From assembly GCF_002920615.1 (NCBI RefSeq), contig NZ_PQSU01000004.1, forward strand, positions 310,001 through 374,000: a stretch of 64,000 bases of DNA, given 5' to 3'. Every line of letters begins with the position of its first letter. Positions within the stretch are counted from its first letter, which is position 1. This document shows positions 1 to 8,088 of the stretch, one piece after another. The stretch is from Streptomyces sp. Ru62 (GTDB taxonomy: Bacteria; Actinomycetota; Actinomycetes; Streptomycetales; Streptomycetaceae). The notes under the pieces are model-generated. The model was not told the DNA's origin, did no database searches, and was given only the letters and a program-made list of their open reading frames with translations. The position numbers were made by a program, and so were the translations under genes.

Positions 1-2
1 AG

Positions 3-836
3 GACGGCTCCTGGTACGCCGCCTACGCCGACGGCGCCCACGACGAGATCACCGACCGCGCCCGCGAGTCCAACTTCGTCGCCTACATAGCCGTCGGCGT
101 CTGGCACCACTACCTGTCCACGGGCGACGACACGTTCCTGGACCGCATGTGGCCGACCGTCCACGCGGCTGTCGAATGGGTGCTGCGGCTCCAGCAGCCC
201 GGCGGCCAGATCGGCTGGCGCCGGGAGGACGACGGCACACCGACGACGGACGCGCTGCTGACGGGCAGCTCCTCCGTCCACCACGCCCTGCGGTGCGCGC
301 TCGCCATCGCCGAGGAACGCGAGGAGCCGCAGCCCGACTGGGAGTTGGCCGCCGGTTCCCTGCGCCACGCGATCCGCCGCCACCCGGAGCGCTTCCTGGA
401 CAAGGACCGCTACTCGATGGACTGGTACTACCCGGTCCTCGGCGGCGCGCTCACCGGAGCGGAGGCCAAGGCCCGCATCGAGGCGGACTGGGACCGGTTC
501 GTCGTCCCCGGGCTCGGGGTGCGCTGTGTGGTCCCGAACCCCTGGGTGACCGGCGGCGAGTCCAGCGAACTCGCCCTGGCCCTGTGGGCGATGGGCGAGT
601 CCGACCGGGCCCTGGAGATCCTCCAGTCCATCCAGCACCTGCGGGACGCCGACAGCGGCCTGTACTGGACGGGCTACGTCTTCGACGACGACGCCATCTG
701 GCCCCGCGAGCTGACCACCTGGACGGCCGGCTCCCTGCTGCTGGCCGTGGCCGCACTGGGCGGCCACGACGCCACGTGCGCGGTGTTCGGCGGGGAACAC
801 CTGCCGGCCGGACTGGACCCGGACTGCTGCGGCTGA
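3..836 (+). CDS. Prenyltransferase/six-hairpin-like protein, C-terminal part
   Basis: The frame is open from the left edge, so the N-terminus lies outside the window; 277 codons are visible. The text is rich in aromatic residues and small alpha-hairpin repeats (DGSWYAAYADG near the visible start, WYYPVLGGAL, SGLYWTGYVFDDDAIWPREL near the end). This resembles the alpha/alpha-barrel folds annotated as prenyltransferase/squalene-oxidase-like or glucoamylase-like in Streptomyces. The DDDAIWP stretch gives an acidic cluster but not a canonical DXDD cyclase motif in what is visible. No signal peptide can be judged. Substrate unknown; the fold call is inference from residue pattern only. The gene ends 54 bp before a convergent small membrane protein gene. 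Confidence 0.6.
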   Translation, partial: DGSWYAAYADGAHDEITDRARESNFVAYIAVGVWHHYLSTGDDTFLDRMWPTVHAAVEWVLRLQQPGGQIGWRREDDGTPTTDALLTGSSSVHHALRCALAIAEEREEPQPDWELAAGSLRHAIRRHPERFLDKDRYSMDWYYPVLGGALTGAEAKARIEADWDRFVVPGLGVRCVVPNPWVTGGESSELALALWAMGESDRALEILQSIQHLRDADSGLYWTGYVFDDDAIWPRELTTWTAGSLLLAVAALGGHDATCAVFGGEHLPAGLDPDCCG

Positions 837-890
837 CCCGAGCGCGGACGTAACGGCTCCGCGAGGGTCCGGTCCGGCCGTCCGCCGGGG

Positions 891-1184
891 TCAGTGCCGG
901 TGCATCCGGTTGGCTATGGCATGGCCCACGAACAGGTAGACCACCGCGGCGAGTCCGTATCCGGCGACCACCCGGGCCCAGGCCTCGTCGAAGGTGAAGA
1001 GGTCGTGGGACCAGCCGGCCAGCCAGGAGGCCGCGTCATGGACGAACTGGACCAGGCTGTTCGCCCGGTTCGCGTCCAACAGGTACATCAGGATCCACAG
1101 GCCGAGGATCAACGCCATGATGTCGGCGACGACCGCGATGACCGTCCCGGCCTGGTTCGCGCCGTTGCGATATCGAGGGGACAT
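891..1184 (-). CDS. Small two-helix membrane protein
   Basis: A 97-aa protein starting MSPRYRNGANQAG. The internal ATG at 1184 is preferred over the longer upstream extension because the extension is Pro/Gly/Ser-rich junk. Two membrane segments are visible: residues ~12-33 (VIAVVADIMALILGLWILMYLL) in outline, and ~72-90 (VVAGYGLAAVVYLFVGHAIA). The loop between carries a conserved-looking HDAASWLAGWSHDLFTFDE stretch. No catalytic motif is seen. It is divergently placed from the lipoprotein gene starting at 1359. Probably a Streptomyces-conserved hypothetical inner-membrane protein; function unknown. Confidence 0.65.
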   Translation of the reverse strand: MSPRYRNGANQAGTVIAVVADIMALILGLWILMYLLDANRANSLVQFVHDAASWLAGWSHDLFTFDEAWARVVAGYGLAAVVYLFVGHAIANRMHRH

Positions 1185-1358
1185 ACTCTCCGGATTGCCG
1201 GGCGATGTGCCGTGAAACCCCCCAGGGAGCCCGGAGCCGACCCGGACCCGGCCCGGACACCACCCGGACGGCGTCCCCCGGGTGGCGCACCCGGCCACCC
1301 CGGACGAGGCTGCCGGAGGAAGCAGACCGCTCGGGGAGGACACGTCCGGAGGACTCTC

Positions 1359-1928
1359 GTGCCCGTACCGATACGGCGCCTCGTCGTGGCGCTCACCTTG
1401 TGCTGCGCCCTGGTGGCGGGTGCCACCGCCTGTGGAGGCAGCGAGAAGAACAGCACGAAGGACACCGCGGCGGCACAGGCCGTCCCCGCCGTCGACAGTC
1501 CCAGCCCGACCACGTCCGAGGAGAAGCGCAGGTTCGCCAAGACCCGCTTCGTGGTGGACGCGGGCCTGGCCGCCGGCGCGACCTACCAGTGGATCGTCAA
1601 GCCCTGGAAGGAAGGCAAGTTCAAGAAGGGCGCCAAGGGCCGCAAGACCGCCCTGATCAAGGCGGGTCTCGCCGGCGCCTTCGCCTACAACCGGCTCAAG
1701 GCGGCCCAGAGGAACGCCAAGGCCGACCCGACGCTCTCCAAGGCGCTCGAACCCCTCAGCAGTGGCATCGAGGCCCTGAAGAACCTGCCGTCCAAGCTCC
1801 GCAAGGGCGACGAGAACGCGGTGAACTCGTTCAACGACGTCATCGGCGATGTCAAGGACGCGGGCAGGAGCGCCGGTGCCCCGGTCAAGGACCAGGTGCC
1901 CTCGGCCTCCCAGCTGGCCAAGGGCTAG
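1359..1928 (+). CDS. Putative secreted lipoprotein, 189 aa
   Basis: Starts at a GTG at 1359, with GGAGGA at 1348-1353 five bases upstream, which decides this start against the much longer open frame. The N-terminus is a type II signal: positively charged MPVPIRR, a hydrophobic stretch, then a lipobox-like ATAC followed by GGSEK, so the mature chain would start at Cys ~25. The mature part is lysine-rich with a Gly/Ala helical segment (VVDAGLAAGATYQW, KAGLAGAFAYNRLKAAQ), predicted all-helical. No family recognised. A hairpin at 1975-2002 closes the gene. Likely anchored on the outer face of the membrane; role unknown. Confidence 0.75.
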   Translation: MPVPIRRLVVALTLCCALVAGATACGGSEKNSTKDTAAAQAVPAVDSPSPTTSEEKRRFAKTRFVVDAGLAAGATYQWIVKPWKEGKFKKGAKGRKTALIKAGLAGAFAYNRLKAAQRNAKADPTLSKALEPLSSGIEALKNLPSKLRKGDENAVNSFNDVIGDVKDAGRSAGAPVKDQVPSASQLAKG

Positions 1929-1974
1929 GACACCCTGTCAACTGCCGGTAGAGAGGCGACTGTACGACGACAAC

Positions 1975-2002
1975 GGCCCCCCGCCCGGAAGGGCGAGGGG
2001 CC
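1975..2002. terminator. Bidirectional terminator between convergent genes
   Basis: Arms GGCCCC-C-CGCCC and GGGCG-A-GGGGCC close on a GGAA loop, with one opposed C/A bulge. It lies 46 bp after the lipoprotein stop and 21 bp beyond the stop of the convergent membrane-protein gene, so it can serve both. Confidence 0.7.
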
Positions 2003-2023
2003 GGTGCGGTGCCGTGGTGCGGC

Positions 2024-2815
2024 TCAGCCGCGCTGGATGCCCGAGGTGTCCTGGAGCACGCCACGGCGGCCGTCCTGGGTCTGCGCGACCAGCGCGGCAC
2101 CGCGCTGCTCGACGGCCAGGTACCAGGTGCCCGGCGCCAGTTCGGCGATCTGGTTCGGCGAACCGTCCTCCGAGAACAGCGGGCGGGGCACCGGCACGGC
2201 GAACCAGAACGGCGAGAAGTCCGCGGCGGCCGGCTGCGGCGCCGGGGCGGTACCCTGCGCGGCCGGCGGCTGCTGCCCGAACGGCTGACCCGGCTGCGGC
2301 TGGGCACCGTAGGGCTGCTGCGGCTGGGCGCCCGGGTAGCCGTAACCACCGGGCGGCTGGGCGCCGTAGGGCTGCGGGGCGACCGGCTTGGGGGCCGGGA
2401 CCAGGGCGGCCTGGAGGGCGGGCACCAGCGGGGTGGCGATGGCGGCGGCGGCCAGGACGAGAGCGGCGATGAACCCAAGGACGAGACCGGCGCCGGCGTC
2501 CACGTTGTCGAGGTCGATCAGCGTCCACAGCAGCGTCCAGGCCGCCAGGATCGCGAAGGCGGTGCCGACCGTGGCCAGGTCGAGCCCGGCCACCTTGCGC
2601 GGCTGCGGCAGACAGCGGTTGACGACGATGAGAACGGCACCGATCACCGCGCCCATGTAGGTGCCCAGGCCCATGCCCAGGTTGTCCCACGCGCTCCGGC
2701 TGACTTCAGCGCCGAAGCCGGAGTAGGTGTAGAAGTCGAGGAACGACGCGATGAACAGCACCACCGCTGCTCCGATCACCACGCCGTCGCCTCTAGTGAG
2801 GGAGCGGATATTCAC
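2024..2815 (-). CDS. Membrane protein with Pro/Gln/Gly/Tyr-rich linker and C-terminal domain
   Basis: About 263 aa. The GTG at 2815 is chosen because it has GAAGGA 6 nt upstream; an earlier GTG at 2854 is in frame but has no ribosome site. Four membrane helices fill residues ~10-140 (GVVIGAAVVLFIASFLDFYT, LGTYMGAVIGAVLIVV, TAFAILAAWTLLWTLID, GLVLGFIAALVLAAAA). A low-complexity PYGAQPP/GQPFGQQPP linker follows, then a ~70-aa soluble tail (FSPFWFAVPVPRPL...TWYLAVEQRGAALVAQTQDGRRG). This layout is common in Streptomyces hypothetical proteins; the tail may bind a partner. It follows the amidase gene by 83 bp on the same strand and is probably cotranscribed. Function unknown. Confidence 0.75.
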   Translation of the reverse strand: MNIRSLTRGDGVVIGAAVVLFIASFLDFYTYSGFGAEVSRSAWDNLGMGLGTYMGAVIGAVLIVVNRCLPQPRKVAGLDLATVGTAFAILAAWTLLWTLIDLDNVDAGAGLVLGFIAALVLAAAAIATPLVPALQAALVPAPKPVAPQPYGAQPPGGYGYPGAQPQQPYGAQPQPGQPFGQQPPAAQGTAPAPQPAAADFSPFWFAVPVPRPLFSEDGSPNQIAELAPGTWYLAVEQRGAALVAQTQDGRRGVLQDTSGIQRG

Positions 2816-2898
2816 TTCAGGTCCTTCGTAGGTCGTCTCGTCGTCGGTAGACACTATCGTCCGCAAGATCCGGCTGTCCGGCCGGTTCCGCCCGCCGC

Positions 2899-3882
2899 TC
2901 ACGAATCGCGCAGGAAACTCACGATTCCCTCAGAGATCCCTTGCGCGGCCCGCTGTCGCCAGGCGCCGCTGGTCAGCAGTGCCGCGTCCTTGCTATCGCG
3001 CATGTTGCCGCACTCGATGAACACCTTGGGAACCGTTGACAGATTGAGACCACCCAGGTCCGTCCGCGTGACGAGACCGGTACCGTCACCGAGGTAGTTG
3101 GAGGGCGGCTCCCCCGTCTCGCGGAGGAAGTTGCCGGCGATGCGCACCCCTAGATCGTGGGACGGGCCGACGATGGCACGGGTGTCGGCGGCACCCGCGT
3201 GCACGGAGCCCGGCAGGATGACGTGGAAGCCGCGGTTGCCGGGGGCGGAGCCGTCGGCGTGGATGGAGATCGCCGCGTCCGCGCGCGCGGCGTTGCCGAT
3301 CCGGGCCCGCTCGTCCACGCACGGACCCCACGCCGGACTGTCGTCGCCGCGCGTGAGCTTCACCGTGGCGCCCTGCCGCTCCAGCAGCTCCCGCAGCCGC
3401 TGCGCCACGTCGAACGTGAACCGCGCCTCGGTGTAACCGTCGTTGGTGGACGTACCGGTGGTGTCGCACTCCTTGCGGTTCGTTCCGATGTCCACCGGGC
3501 GGTTGATCTCCGCCGTGTGCCGGAAGTTGCCCGGGTTGTGCCCCGGGTCGACGACGACGACCTTCCCCTTGAGCGGACCGGAACCGCCCGGCCGGCCCGA
3601 GGGCGAGCCGGACACCTTGCCGTCGTCACCGCCGCCGCTGCCACTGTCGCCGCTCTTGCCGCTCTTGCCGCTCGGGGAGGGGGCCGGGGCGGAGGACACC
3701 GCGGAGCCGTGCGGGGCCGGCGCGGGGGAGGCCGTACGGTCCGCACCGCCACCGCCGGCCGCCCCGTACACCACCCAGCCGAGCAGCGCCCCGGGCACCA
3801 GGGCGGCGAGCGCCACGGTCAGCGGGCGGCGCCGGGGCCGGCGGGGCTGCGGGGGATCGAAGTCCGGACCAACGTACGACAC
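2899..3882 (-). CDS. N-acetylmuramoyl-L-alanine amidase (Amidase_3)
   Basis: Cleaves the bond between MurNAc and L-Ala in peptidoglycan. From the GTG at 3882 it is ~327 aa: a cytosolic N-tail, one membrane anchor (PLTVALAALVPGALLGWVV), a long Ser/Gly/Pro/Lys-rich linker (~residues 55-105), then the catalytic domain. Zinc-site motifs of the family are all present: VVVDPGHNPG (His), a Glu in TEARFTFDVAQRL, SIHADGS (second His) and the catalytic Glu in KVFIECGNMRDSKDA. It is therefore probably active at the outer membrane face on cell-wall peptide. The next gene downstream (membrane protein, 2024-2815) is likely in the same transcript. The start is the least certain point; a longer form begins at 3981. 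Confidence 0.9.
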   Translation of the reverse strand: MSYVGPDFDPPQPRRPRRRPLTVALAALVPGALLGWVVYGAAGGGGADRTASPAPAPHGSAVSSAPAPSPSGKSGKSGDSGSGGGDDGKVSGSPSGRPGGSGPLKGKVVVVDPGHNPGNFRHTAEINRPVDIGTNRKECDTTGTSTNDGYTEARFTFDVAQRLRELLERQGATVKLTRGDDSPAWGPCVDERARIGNAARADAAISIHADGSAPGNRGFHVILPGSVHAGAADTRAIVGPSHDLGVRIAGNFLRETGEPPSNYLGDGTGLVTRTDLGGLNLSTVPKVFIECGNMRDSKDAALLTSGAWRQRAAQGISEGIVSFLRDS

Positions 3883-3904
3883 GTCTGCGACTCTAACCGG
3901 GGCC

Positions 3905-4555
3905 TCAGATCCCCGCTCCCGTTCGCCGCAGGACACGCAGCGAGCCGGTCGCCGAGACCTCCTCGAACGCCCCGGAGCCAAGGGCCCGCAGGTACACCCG
4001 GTACGGCGCCTGGCCGGTGAACTCGTCCTCCGGGTGGGGGAAGACGTCGTGGATGACCAGCAGCCCGCCCTCGGCCACGTGCGGCGCCCAGCCGTCGTAG
4101 TCGGCCGTGGCGTGCTCGTCCGTGTGGCCGCCGTCGACGAACACGAACCCGAGCGGGGAGTTCCAGATCGCCGCGATCTGCGGGGAGCGGCCGACGAGGG
4201 CGACCACGTGCTCCTCCAGCCCCGCCCTGAACAGCGTGCGCCGGAAGGTCGGCAGCGTGTCCATCAGGCCGACCTCGGGGTCGACCGTCTCCGGGTCGTG
4301 GTAGTCCCAGCCGGGCTGCTGCTCCTCGCTGCCCCGGTGATGGTCGACGGTGAGCGCCGTGACCCCGGCCGCGCGCGCGGCGTCGGCCAGCAGGACGGTC
4401 GAGCGCCCGCAGTACGTGCCGACCTCCAGCAGCGGCAGCCCGAGCCGGCCGGCGGTGACGGCGGCGTCGTAGAGGGCGAGCCCCTCGTCGAGGGGCATGA
4501 AGCCCTTCGCGGCCTCGAACGCGGCCAGGATCTCGGGCTTGGGAGCGGCGGGCAT
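3905..4555 (-). CDS. Class I SAM-dependent methyltransferase (Methyltransf_24 type)
   Basis: A 216-aa cytosolic protein from ATG 4555, with AAAGG ~7 nt upstream. The SAM-binding glycine motif is LLEVGTYCGRSTVLLA, followed by an acidic strand end TVDHHRGSEEQQ. The GFVFVDGGHTDEHATADYDGW segment carries the metal/substrate Asp typical of Methyltransf_24 or CmcI-like enzymes, and VAEGGLLVIHDVFPHPED is the usual penultimate strand. Methyl acceptor unknown. It precedes the amidase gene by 22 bp on the same strand, so it may head an amidase-containing transcript. Confidence 0.85.
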   Translation of the reverse strand: MPAAPKPEILAAFEAAKGFMPLDEGLALYDAAVTAGRLGLPLLEVGTYCGRSTVLLADAARAAGVTALTVDHHRGSEEQQPGWDYHDPETVDPEVGLMDTLPTFRRTLFRAGLEEHVVALVGRSPQIAAIWNSPLGFVFVDGGHTDEHATADYDGWAPHVAEGGLLVIHDVFPHPEDEFTGQAPYRVYLRALGSGAFEEVSATGSLRVLRRTGAGI

Positions 4556-4671
4556 GGGGCGCCTTTCGGTCGTACGTCGGTCCGGGCGCCCATGCTGCCG
4601 CACCCCCGGTCACGCGTGGACAGGGGGTGCGGTGCGAGGGCGCGGAGCCGGACGGCGGAACGAGGTGCCCG

Positions 4672-6414
4672 TCAGGCGTTCACGGTCTCCCCGGGCAGCG
4701 AGAGATCCAGGTCGACGGCCCGCTCCGCACCGGAATGCGTCGCCGAAGAAGCCAGCGGCCCATGGCCGGAGGCCCGCGCGGCCAGCACGTACGCCCCCTC
4801 GGCCGGCACGGCGAGCGCATAGCTGCCGTCCTCGGCGGAGACGGTCGCACCGGCCTGCCGCCCCCGGCGGTCGATCAGGGTGACCTTGGCCCGGGCCACG
4901 GGCGCGCCGCCGGCGTCCAGGACCCGCCCCCGGAACCCGCGCAGCGCCTCCTCGGCCCGCTCCAGGTTGGCTTCCTCCTCACTGCTCGCCCGCAGCTGGG
5001 TGTGCTGCGCCGGGCGGGCCGCCTTCGGCAGGAAGACCGCCAGCAGCAGACCGACCGCGACGGCGACGGTGGCGATCAGGAAGGACACCCGGAACCCGTG
5101 CATGGTCGGGATCGCGACGCCGTTCACGTTGTTCGCCGTGTTGGCCAGCACCATGCCGATGACGGCGCTCGACACCGACGTGCCGATGGACCGCATCAGG
5201 GTGTTCAGGCCGTTGGCCGCGCCGGTCTCCGAGGCCGGGACCGCACCGACGATGAGCGCGGGGAGCGAGGAGTAGGCGAGGCCGATGCCCGCGCCGAGGA
5301 CGACGGACGTGATGATCGTCTGCCAGGCCGCGTCCATCAGGCCGAGGCCGCCGCCGTAGCCGATCGCGATGACGACCAGGCCGGTGATCAGGGTGACCTT
5401 GGGGCCGTAGCGGGCGGACAGACGGGCGTACACCGGGGCGGTGAACATCATCGTCAGGCCCAGCGGGGCCACGCACAGGCCCGCGACGACCATGGACTGG
5501 CCGAGGCCGTAGCCGGTCGCGGTGGGCAGCTGGAGGAGCTGGGGCAGGACGAGCGAGACGACGTAGAAGCTGACGCCGACCATGATCGAGGCCAGGTTGG
5601 TGAGCAGCACCTCGCGGCGGGCGGTGGTGCGCAGGTCGACCAGGGGCGCCTGGACCCGCAGCTCGTACACGCCCCACAGCAGCAGGACGACGACGGCCGC
5701 GGCGAACAGACCGAGCGTCGTGCCCGAGGACCAGCCCCAGTCGCTGCCCTTGGTGATCGGCAGCAGGAGCAGCACCAGACCGGCGGACAGGCCGAGCGCG
5801 CCGAGCAGGTCGAAGGAGCCCTGGGCGCGCATCGGGGACTCGGGGACGACGAGGAGGGTGAGGAGGATGGCGAGCGCGCCGAGGCCGGCGGCGCCGTAGA
5901 ACAGGGCGTGCCAGTCGGTGTGCTGCGCGACCAGGGCAGCGGCGGGCAGCGCGAGGCCGCCGCCGACGCCGATCGAGGAGCTCATCAGGGCCATGGCCGA
6001 GCCCAGCTTCTCGCGGGGCAGCATGTCGCGCATCAGGCCGATGCCGAGCGGGATCGCGCCCATGGCGAAGCCTTGGAGGGTACGGCCGACGATCATGGTG
6101 AGCAGCTGGTCGGTGAAGGCACTGACCAGGGCGCCGGCCACCATCACGGCGAGGCTGAGGACCAGCATGCGGCGCTTGCCGTAGAGGTCGCCGAGCCGGC
6201 CCATGATCGGGGTGGCGACGGCGCCCGACAGGAGGGTCGAGGTGAGGACCCAGGTGGCGTTACTGGGGGCGGTGTCCAGAAGCTGCGGCAGATCCTTGAT
6301 GACCGGCACGAGCAGCGTCTGCATCACCGCGACCACGATGCCCGCGAAGGCGAGCACGGGGACCACGGCGCCGCCCGCTTGCCGGGTGGGCTGGTCGGTC
6401 GTCGTCTCTGGCAT
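4672..6414 (-). CDS. MFS (DHA2-type) exporter fused to a C-terminal carboxypeptidase-regulatory-like domain
   Basis: 580 aa from ATG 6414 (GGAAGG nine bases upstream). About 14 membrane helices occupy residues ~15-480. The MFS signature GRLGDLYGKRRMLV follows helix 2 and RTLQGFAMGAIPLGIGL lies in helix 4-5, as in DHA2 drug exporters. After the last helix a charged linker (ASSEEEANLERAEEALRG) leads into a ~75-residue beta-sandwich-like domain: GRVLDAGGAPVARAKVTLID, TVSAEDGSYALAVPAEGAYVLAA. That is the pattern of carboxypeptidase-regulatory or Cna-B-like repeats. Such domains are normally extracellular, but with an even helix number this tail would be cytoplasmic, which is odd. A palindrome at 6467-6482 upstream is a likely repressor site. 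Substrate unknown. Confidence 0.9.
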   Translation of the reverse strand: MPETTTDQPTRQAGGAVVPVLAFAGIVVAVMQTLLVPVIKDLPQLLDTAPSNATWVLTSTLLSGAVATPIMGRLGDLYGKRRMLVLSLAVMVAGALVSAFTDQLLTMIVGRTLQGFAMGAIPLGIGLMRDMLPREKLGSAMALMSSSIGVGGGLALPAAALVAQHTDWHALFYGAAGLGALAILLTLLVVPESPMRAQGSFDLLGALGLSAGLVLLLLPITKGSDWGWSSGTTLGLFAAAVVVLLLWGVYELRVQAPLVDLRTTARREVLLTNLASIMVGVSFYVVSLVLPQLLQLPTATGYGLGQSMVVAGLCVAPLGLTMMFTAPVYARLSARYGPKVTLITGLVVIAIGYGGGLGLMDAAWQTIITSVVLGAGIGLAYSSLPALIVGAVPASETGAANGLNTLMRSIGTSVSSAVIGMVLANTANNVNGVAIPTMHGFRVSFLIATVAVAVGLLLAVFLPKAARPAQHTQLRASSEEEANLERAEEALRGFRGRVLDAGGAPVARAKVTLIDRRGRQAGATVSAEDGSYALAVPAEGAYVLAARASGHGPLASSATHSGAERAVDLDLSLPGETVNA

Positions 6415-6466
6415 GGGGTGAGGCCTTCCGCGTGTCATAAGTGCTGGGTAAACCTCGTATGCACAG

Positions 6467-6482
6467 GCAACTATTCCGTTGC
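6467..6482 (-). promoter_or_regulatory. Palindromic operator candidate upstream of the MFS fusion gene
   Basis: GCAAC-TATTCC-GTTGC, perfect 5-bp arms, 53-68 bp upstream of the MFS start in the divergent gap with the sigma gene. The form is typical of MarR/TetR sites in front of exporters. The cognate regulator is not adjacent. Confidence 0.45.
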
Positions 6483-6617
6483 TTCGGGCCTCTAACGAAT
6501 TCTTGACCGTTCCATGGGTTACTGACGCGGTGTCATGGCGGGAGGAGAAATCCTGGTGCGGACCGGGGCAACGGTCCGGGCGGCCCATGGACTCCTTCAG
6601 ACATCTAGGAGGTGCCC

Positions 6618-7157
6618 ATGGGGGACGGGAAGCAGACTCGGAACGAGGAGTTCCAGAGCTTCGTGGTCGGCCGCTGGCCGCGGTTGATGCGTACGGCATT
6701 TCTCCTCACGGGGGAGCAGCACGCCGCCGAGGACCTGGTCCAGTCGACGCTCGAACGGGTCTATGTGGCCTGGCGCCGGGTCGGCGGCGCGGACGACCCG
6801 GAGGCATACGTACGGCGCGTGATGATCAACGCGCACGCGCGCAGACACCGACGGAGGCTCAGGGAGTTCCTCGCTCCGAAGGACGACTCCGGCCTGGTGC
6901 GCGAGGTGGCCGACACCGGCGACCGGATCGCCCAGGCCGACGACCGCAGCGCCCTGCTCAAGGCACTCGCGCAACTGCCCGTCCGGCAGCGGGAGGCGGT
7001 CGTGCTGCGCTACTGGGAGGACCTGACGGAGACACAGACGGCGGAGGCGATGGGCTGCTCGGTCGGCACGGTGAAGAGCAACGCGGCCAAGGGGATCGCG
7101 AAACTCCGCGCCATACCGGGACTGGCCGACATGGTGACGCACGGAGGGCGGAAGTGA
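6618..7157 (+). CDS. SigE-family RNA polymerase sigma factor (ECF-like)
   Basis: A 179-aa sigma-70 protein. The ATG at 6618 is fixed by AGGAGGT at 6607-6613. Region 2 is at residues ~15-80 (FVVGRWPRLMRTAFLLTGEQHAAEDLVQ in outline, AWRRVGGADDPEAYVRRVMIN) and region 4 at ~110-170 (LPVRQREAVVLRYWEDLTETQTAEAMGCSVGTVKSN). This is the actinobacterial SigE70 form with no long linker. Its stop overlaps the next start in TGATGA, so it is translationally coupled to the membrane protein at 7157, a probable anti-sigma partner. Target promoter unknown. Confidence 0.9.
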   Translation: MGDGKQTRNEEFQSFVVGRWPRLMRTAFLLTGEQHAAEDLVQSTLERVYVAWRRVGGADDPEAYVRRVMINAHARRHRRRLREFLAPKDDSGLVREVADTGDRIAQADDRSALLKALAQLPVRQREAVVLRYWEDLTETQTAEAMGCSVGTVKSNAAKGIAKLRAIPGLADMVTHGGRK

Positions 7158-7978
7158 TGAGCGCGGACCGGGAGAACCACGACATGACGCAGACGGACAT
7201 CGCCCTCCTGCTCGCGGACGCGGCGGACGAGGTCGAGATCGGCATAGCCCCCGTCCAGGCCGTCATCCGCGGCGGCCGGCGCCGCAGAGCCCGGCGCTGG
7301 GCCGTGGCGGCGGCCACCGCCCTGGTGCTGGCGGGCTCGACGGGGGCCACGCTGGCCTTCGCCGGGCTGCCCGGGGAGCGCGTCGACCGGGGGACGCCGA
7401 TGGCGCCCGGCCCGGCGTCCGCGGAGGAGAGACATGTGTACGACCCCCGGCGGACGGAGCTGGCGCGGGGGACCGAGCACGGCAAGCAGTGGCGGGTCTG
7501 GGTCGAGGTGTGGGGCGCGCCACGTGACGCGCGGGAGGCTGACCGGCAGTTCGACGCCATGAAGCGGATGGGCCTGCGGCCGGCCGTGGACAAGGCCGCC
7601 GACCTGGTCGGGAAGACGTCGTACTTCTCCATGCGGTCCTACGGCGACGGCCGTTCCCTGGTGGTCATGTTCGACACGCACCAGAGGATCGACCGCCTCT
7701 CGGGCACCGACCTCATGGCCGCCGCCGTCAGCCTGGACAAGGCCGGCCCCACGGCCCCGGAACGGCTGGTGGTCGGGCATGTGGCGAAGACCGCCCGGGA
7801 GGTCACCTGCCACTGGAAGGACGGCAGTTCCACGGTGGCCCGGCCGGCGGGCTCGGCGCCGGCCGCCCCTGACGGCACCGCGCTGATCCGCCCGGTCGCG
7901 GGCTATCCGGGAGGCAACTGGTTCGTGTGCGTCGCCCCCGAGGGAACGGCCTACGAGGACGCGGACGTGACGAAGTGA
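7157..7978 (+). CDS. Membrane protein coupled to the sigma gene, probable anti-sigma or signal partner
   Basis: 273 aa; ATG 7157 overlaps the sigma stop (ATGA), with GGAGGGCGGAAG upstream. Residues 1-40 are a cytosolic helical region (DIALLLADAADEVEIGIAPVQAVIRGG), followed by RRRRARR and one membrane helix (WAVAAATALVLAGSTGATLAFA). The extracytoplasmic part (~200 aa) has YDPRRTELARGTEHGKQWRVWVE and paired cysteines (VTCHWKD, WFVCVAPEG). This topology is common in SigE-type operons. No canonical zinc anti-sigma HXXXCXXC motif is visible, so the anti-sigma role is inferred from context. Its 3' end is partly duplicated downstream at 8049-8079. Confidence 0.75.
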   Translation: MSADRENHDMTQTDIALLLADAADEVEIGIAPVQAVIRGGRRRRARRWAVAAATALVLAGSTGATLAFAGLPGERVDRGTPMAPGPASAEERHVYDPRRTELARGTEHGKQWRVWVEVWGAPRDAREADRQFDAMKRMGLRPAVDKAADLVGKTSYFSMRSYGDGRSLVVMFDTHQRIDRLSGTDLMAAAVSLDKAGPTAPERLVVGHVAKTAREVTCHWKDGSSTVARPAGSAPAAPDGTALIRPVAGYPGGNWFVCVAPEGTAYEDADVTK

Positions 7979-8079
7979 CCCTGGGTGCGGGTGCAGTGTG
8001 CCGGCGATGGCGGCGACGGTCGGCTCGGTGGGGGTGGCCTGGGTGGATGCGGATGTGACGGAGTGACCCTGGGCGCGGG
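7961..8079. repeat. Duplication scar: repeated 3' end of the coupled membrane gene plus a response-regulator fragment
   Basis: Bases 7961-7991 (including the TGA stop) recur at 8049-8079 with 28 of 31 matches. Between them, 7991-8022 matches 8197-8228 inside the response-regulator HTH region in 29 of 32 positions. The gap thus holds copied ends of both flanking genes, in order. This looks like the debris of a tandem duplication followed by deletion. Confidence 0.6.
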
Positions 8080-8088
8080 AGGCCCTGC

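Noticed and set aside
894..1358. A 155-codon N-terminal extension of the lipoprotein frame
   Set aside because: The signal peptide and ribosome site fix the start at 1359; the extension overlaps the minus-strand membrane gene and has no family pattern.
4627..6495. A 622-codon plus-strand frame opposite the MFS fusion gene
   Set aside because: Antisense shadow with Gln/Arg/Gly-rich composition; the MFS helices are on the minus strand.
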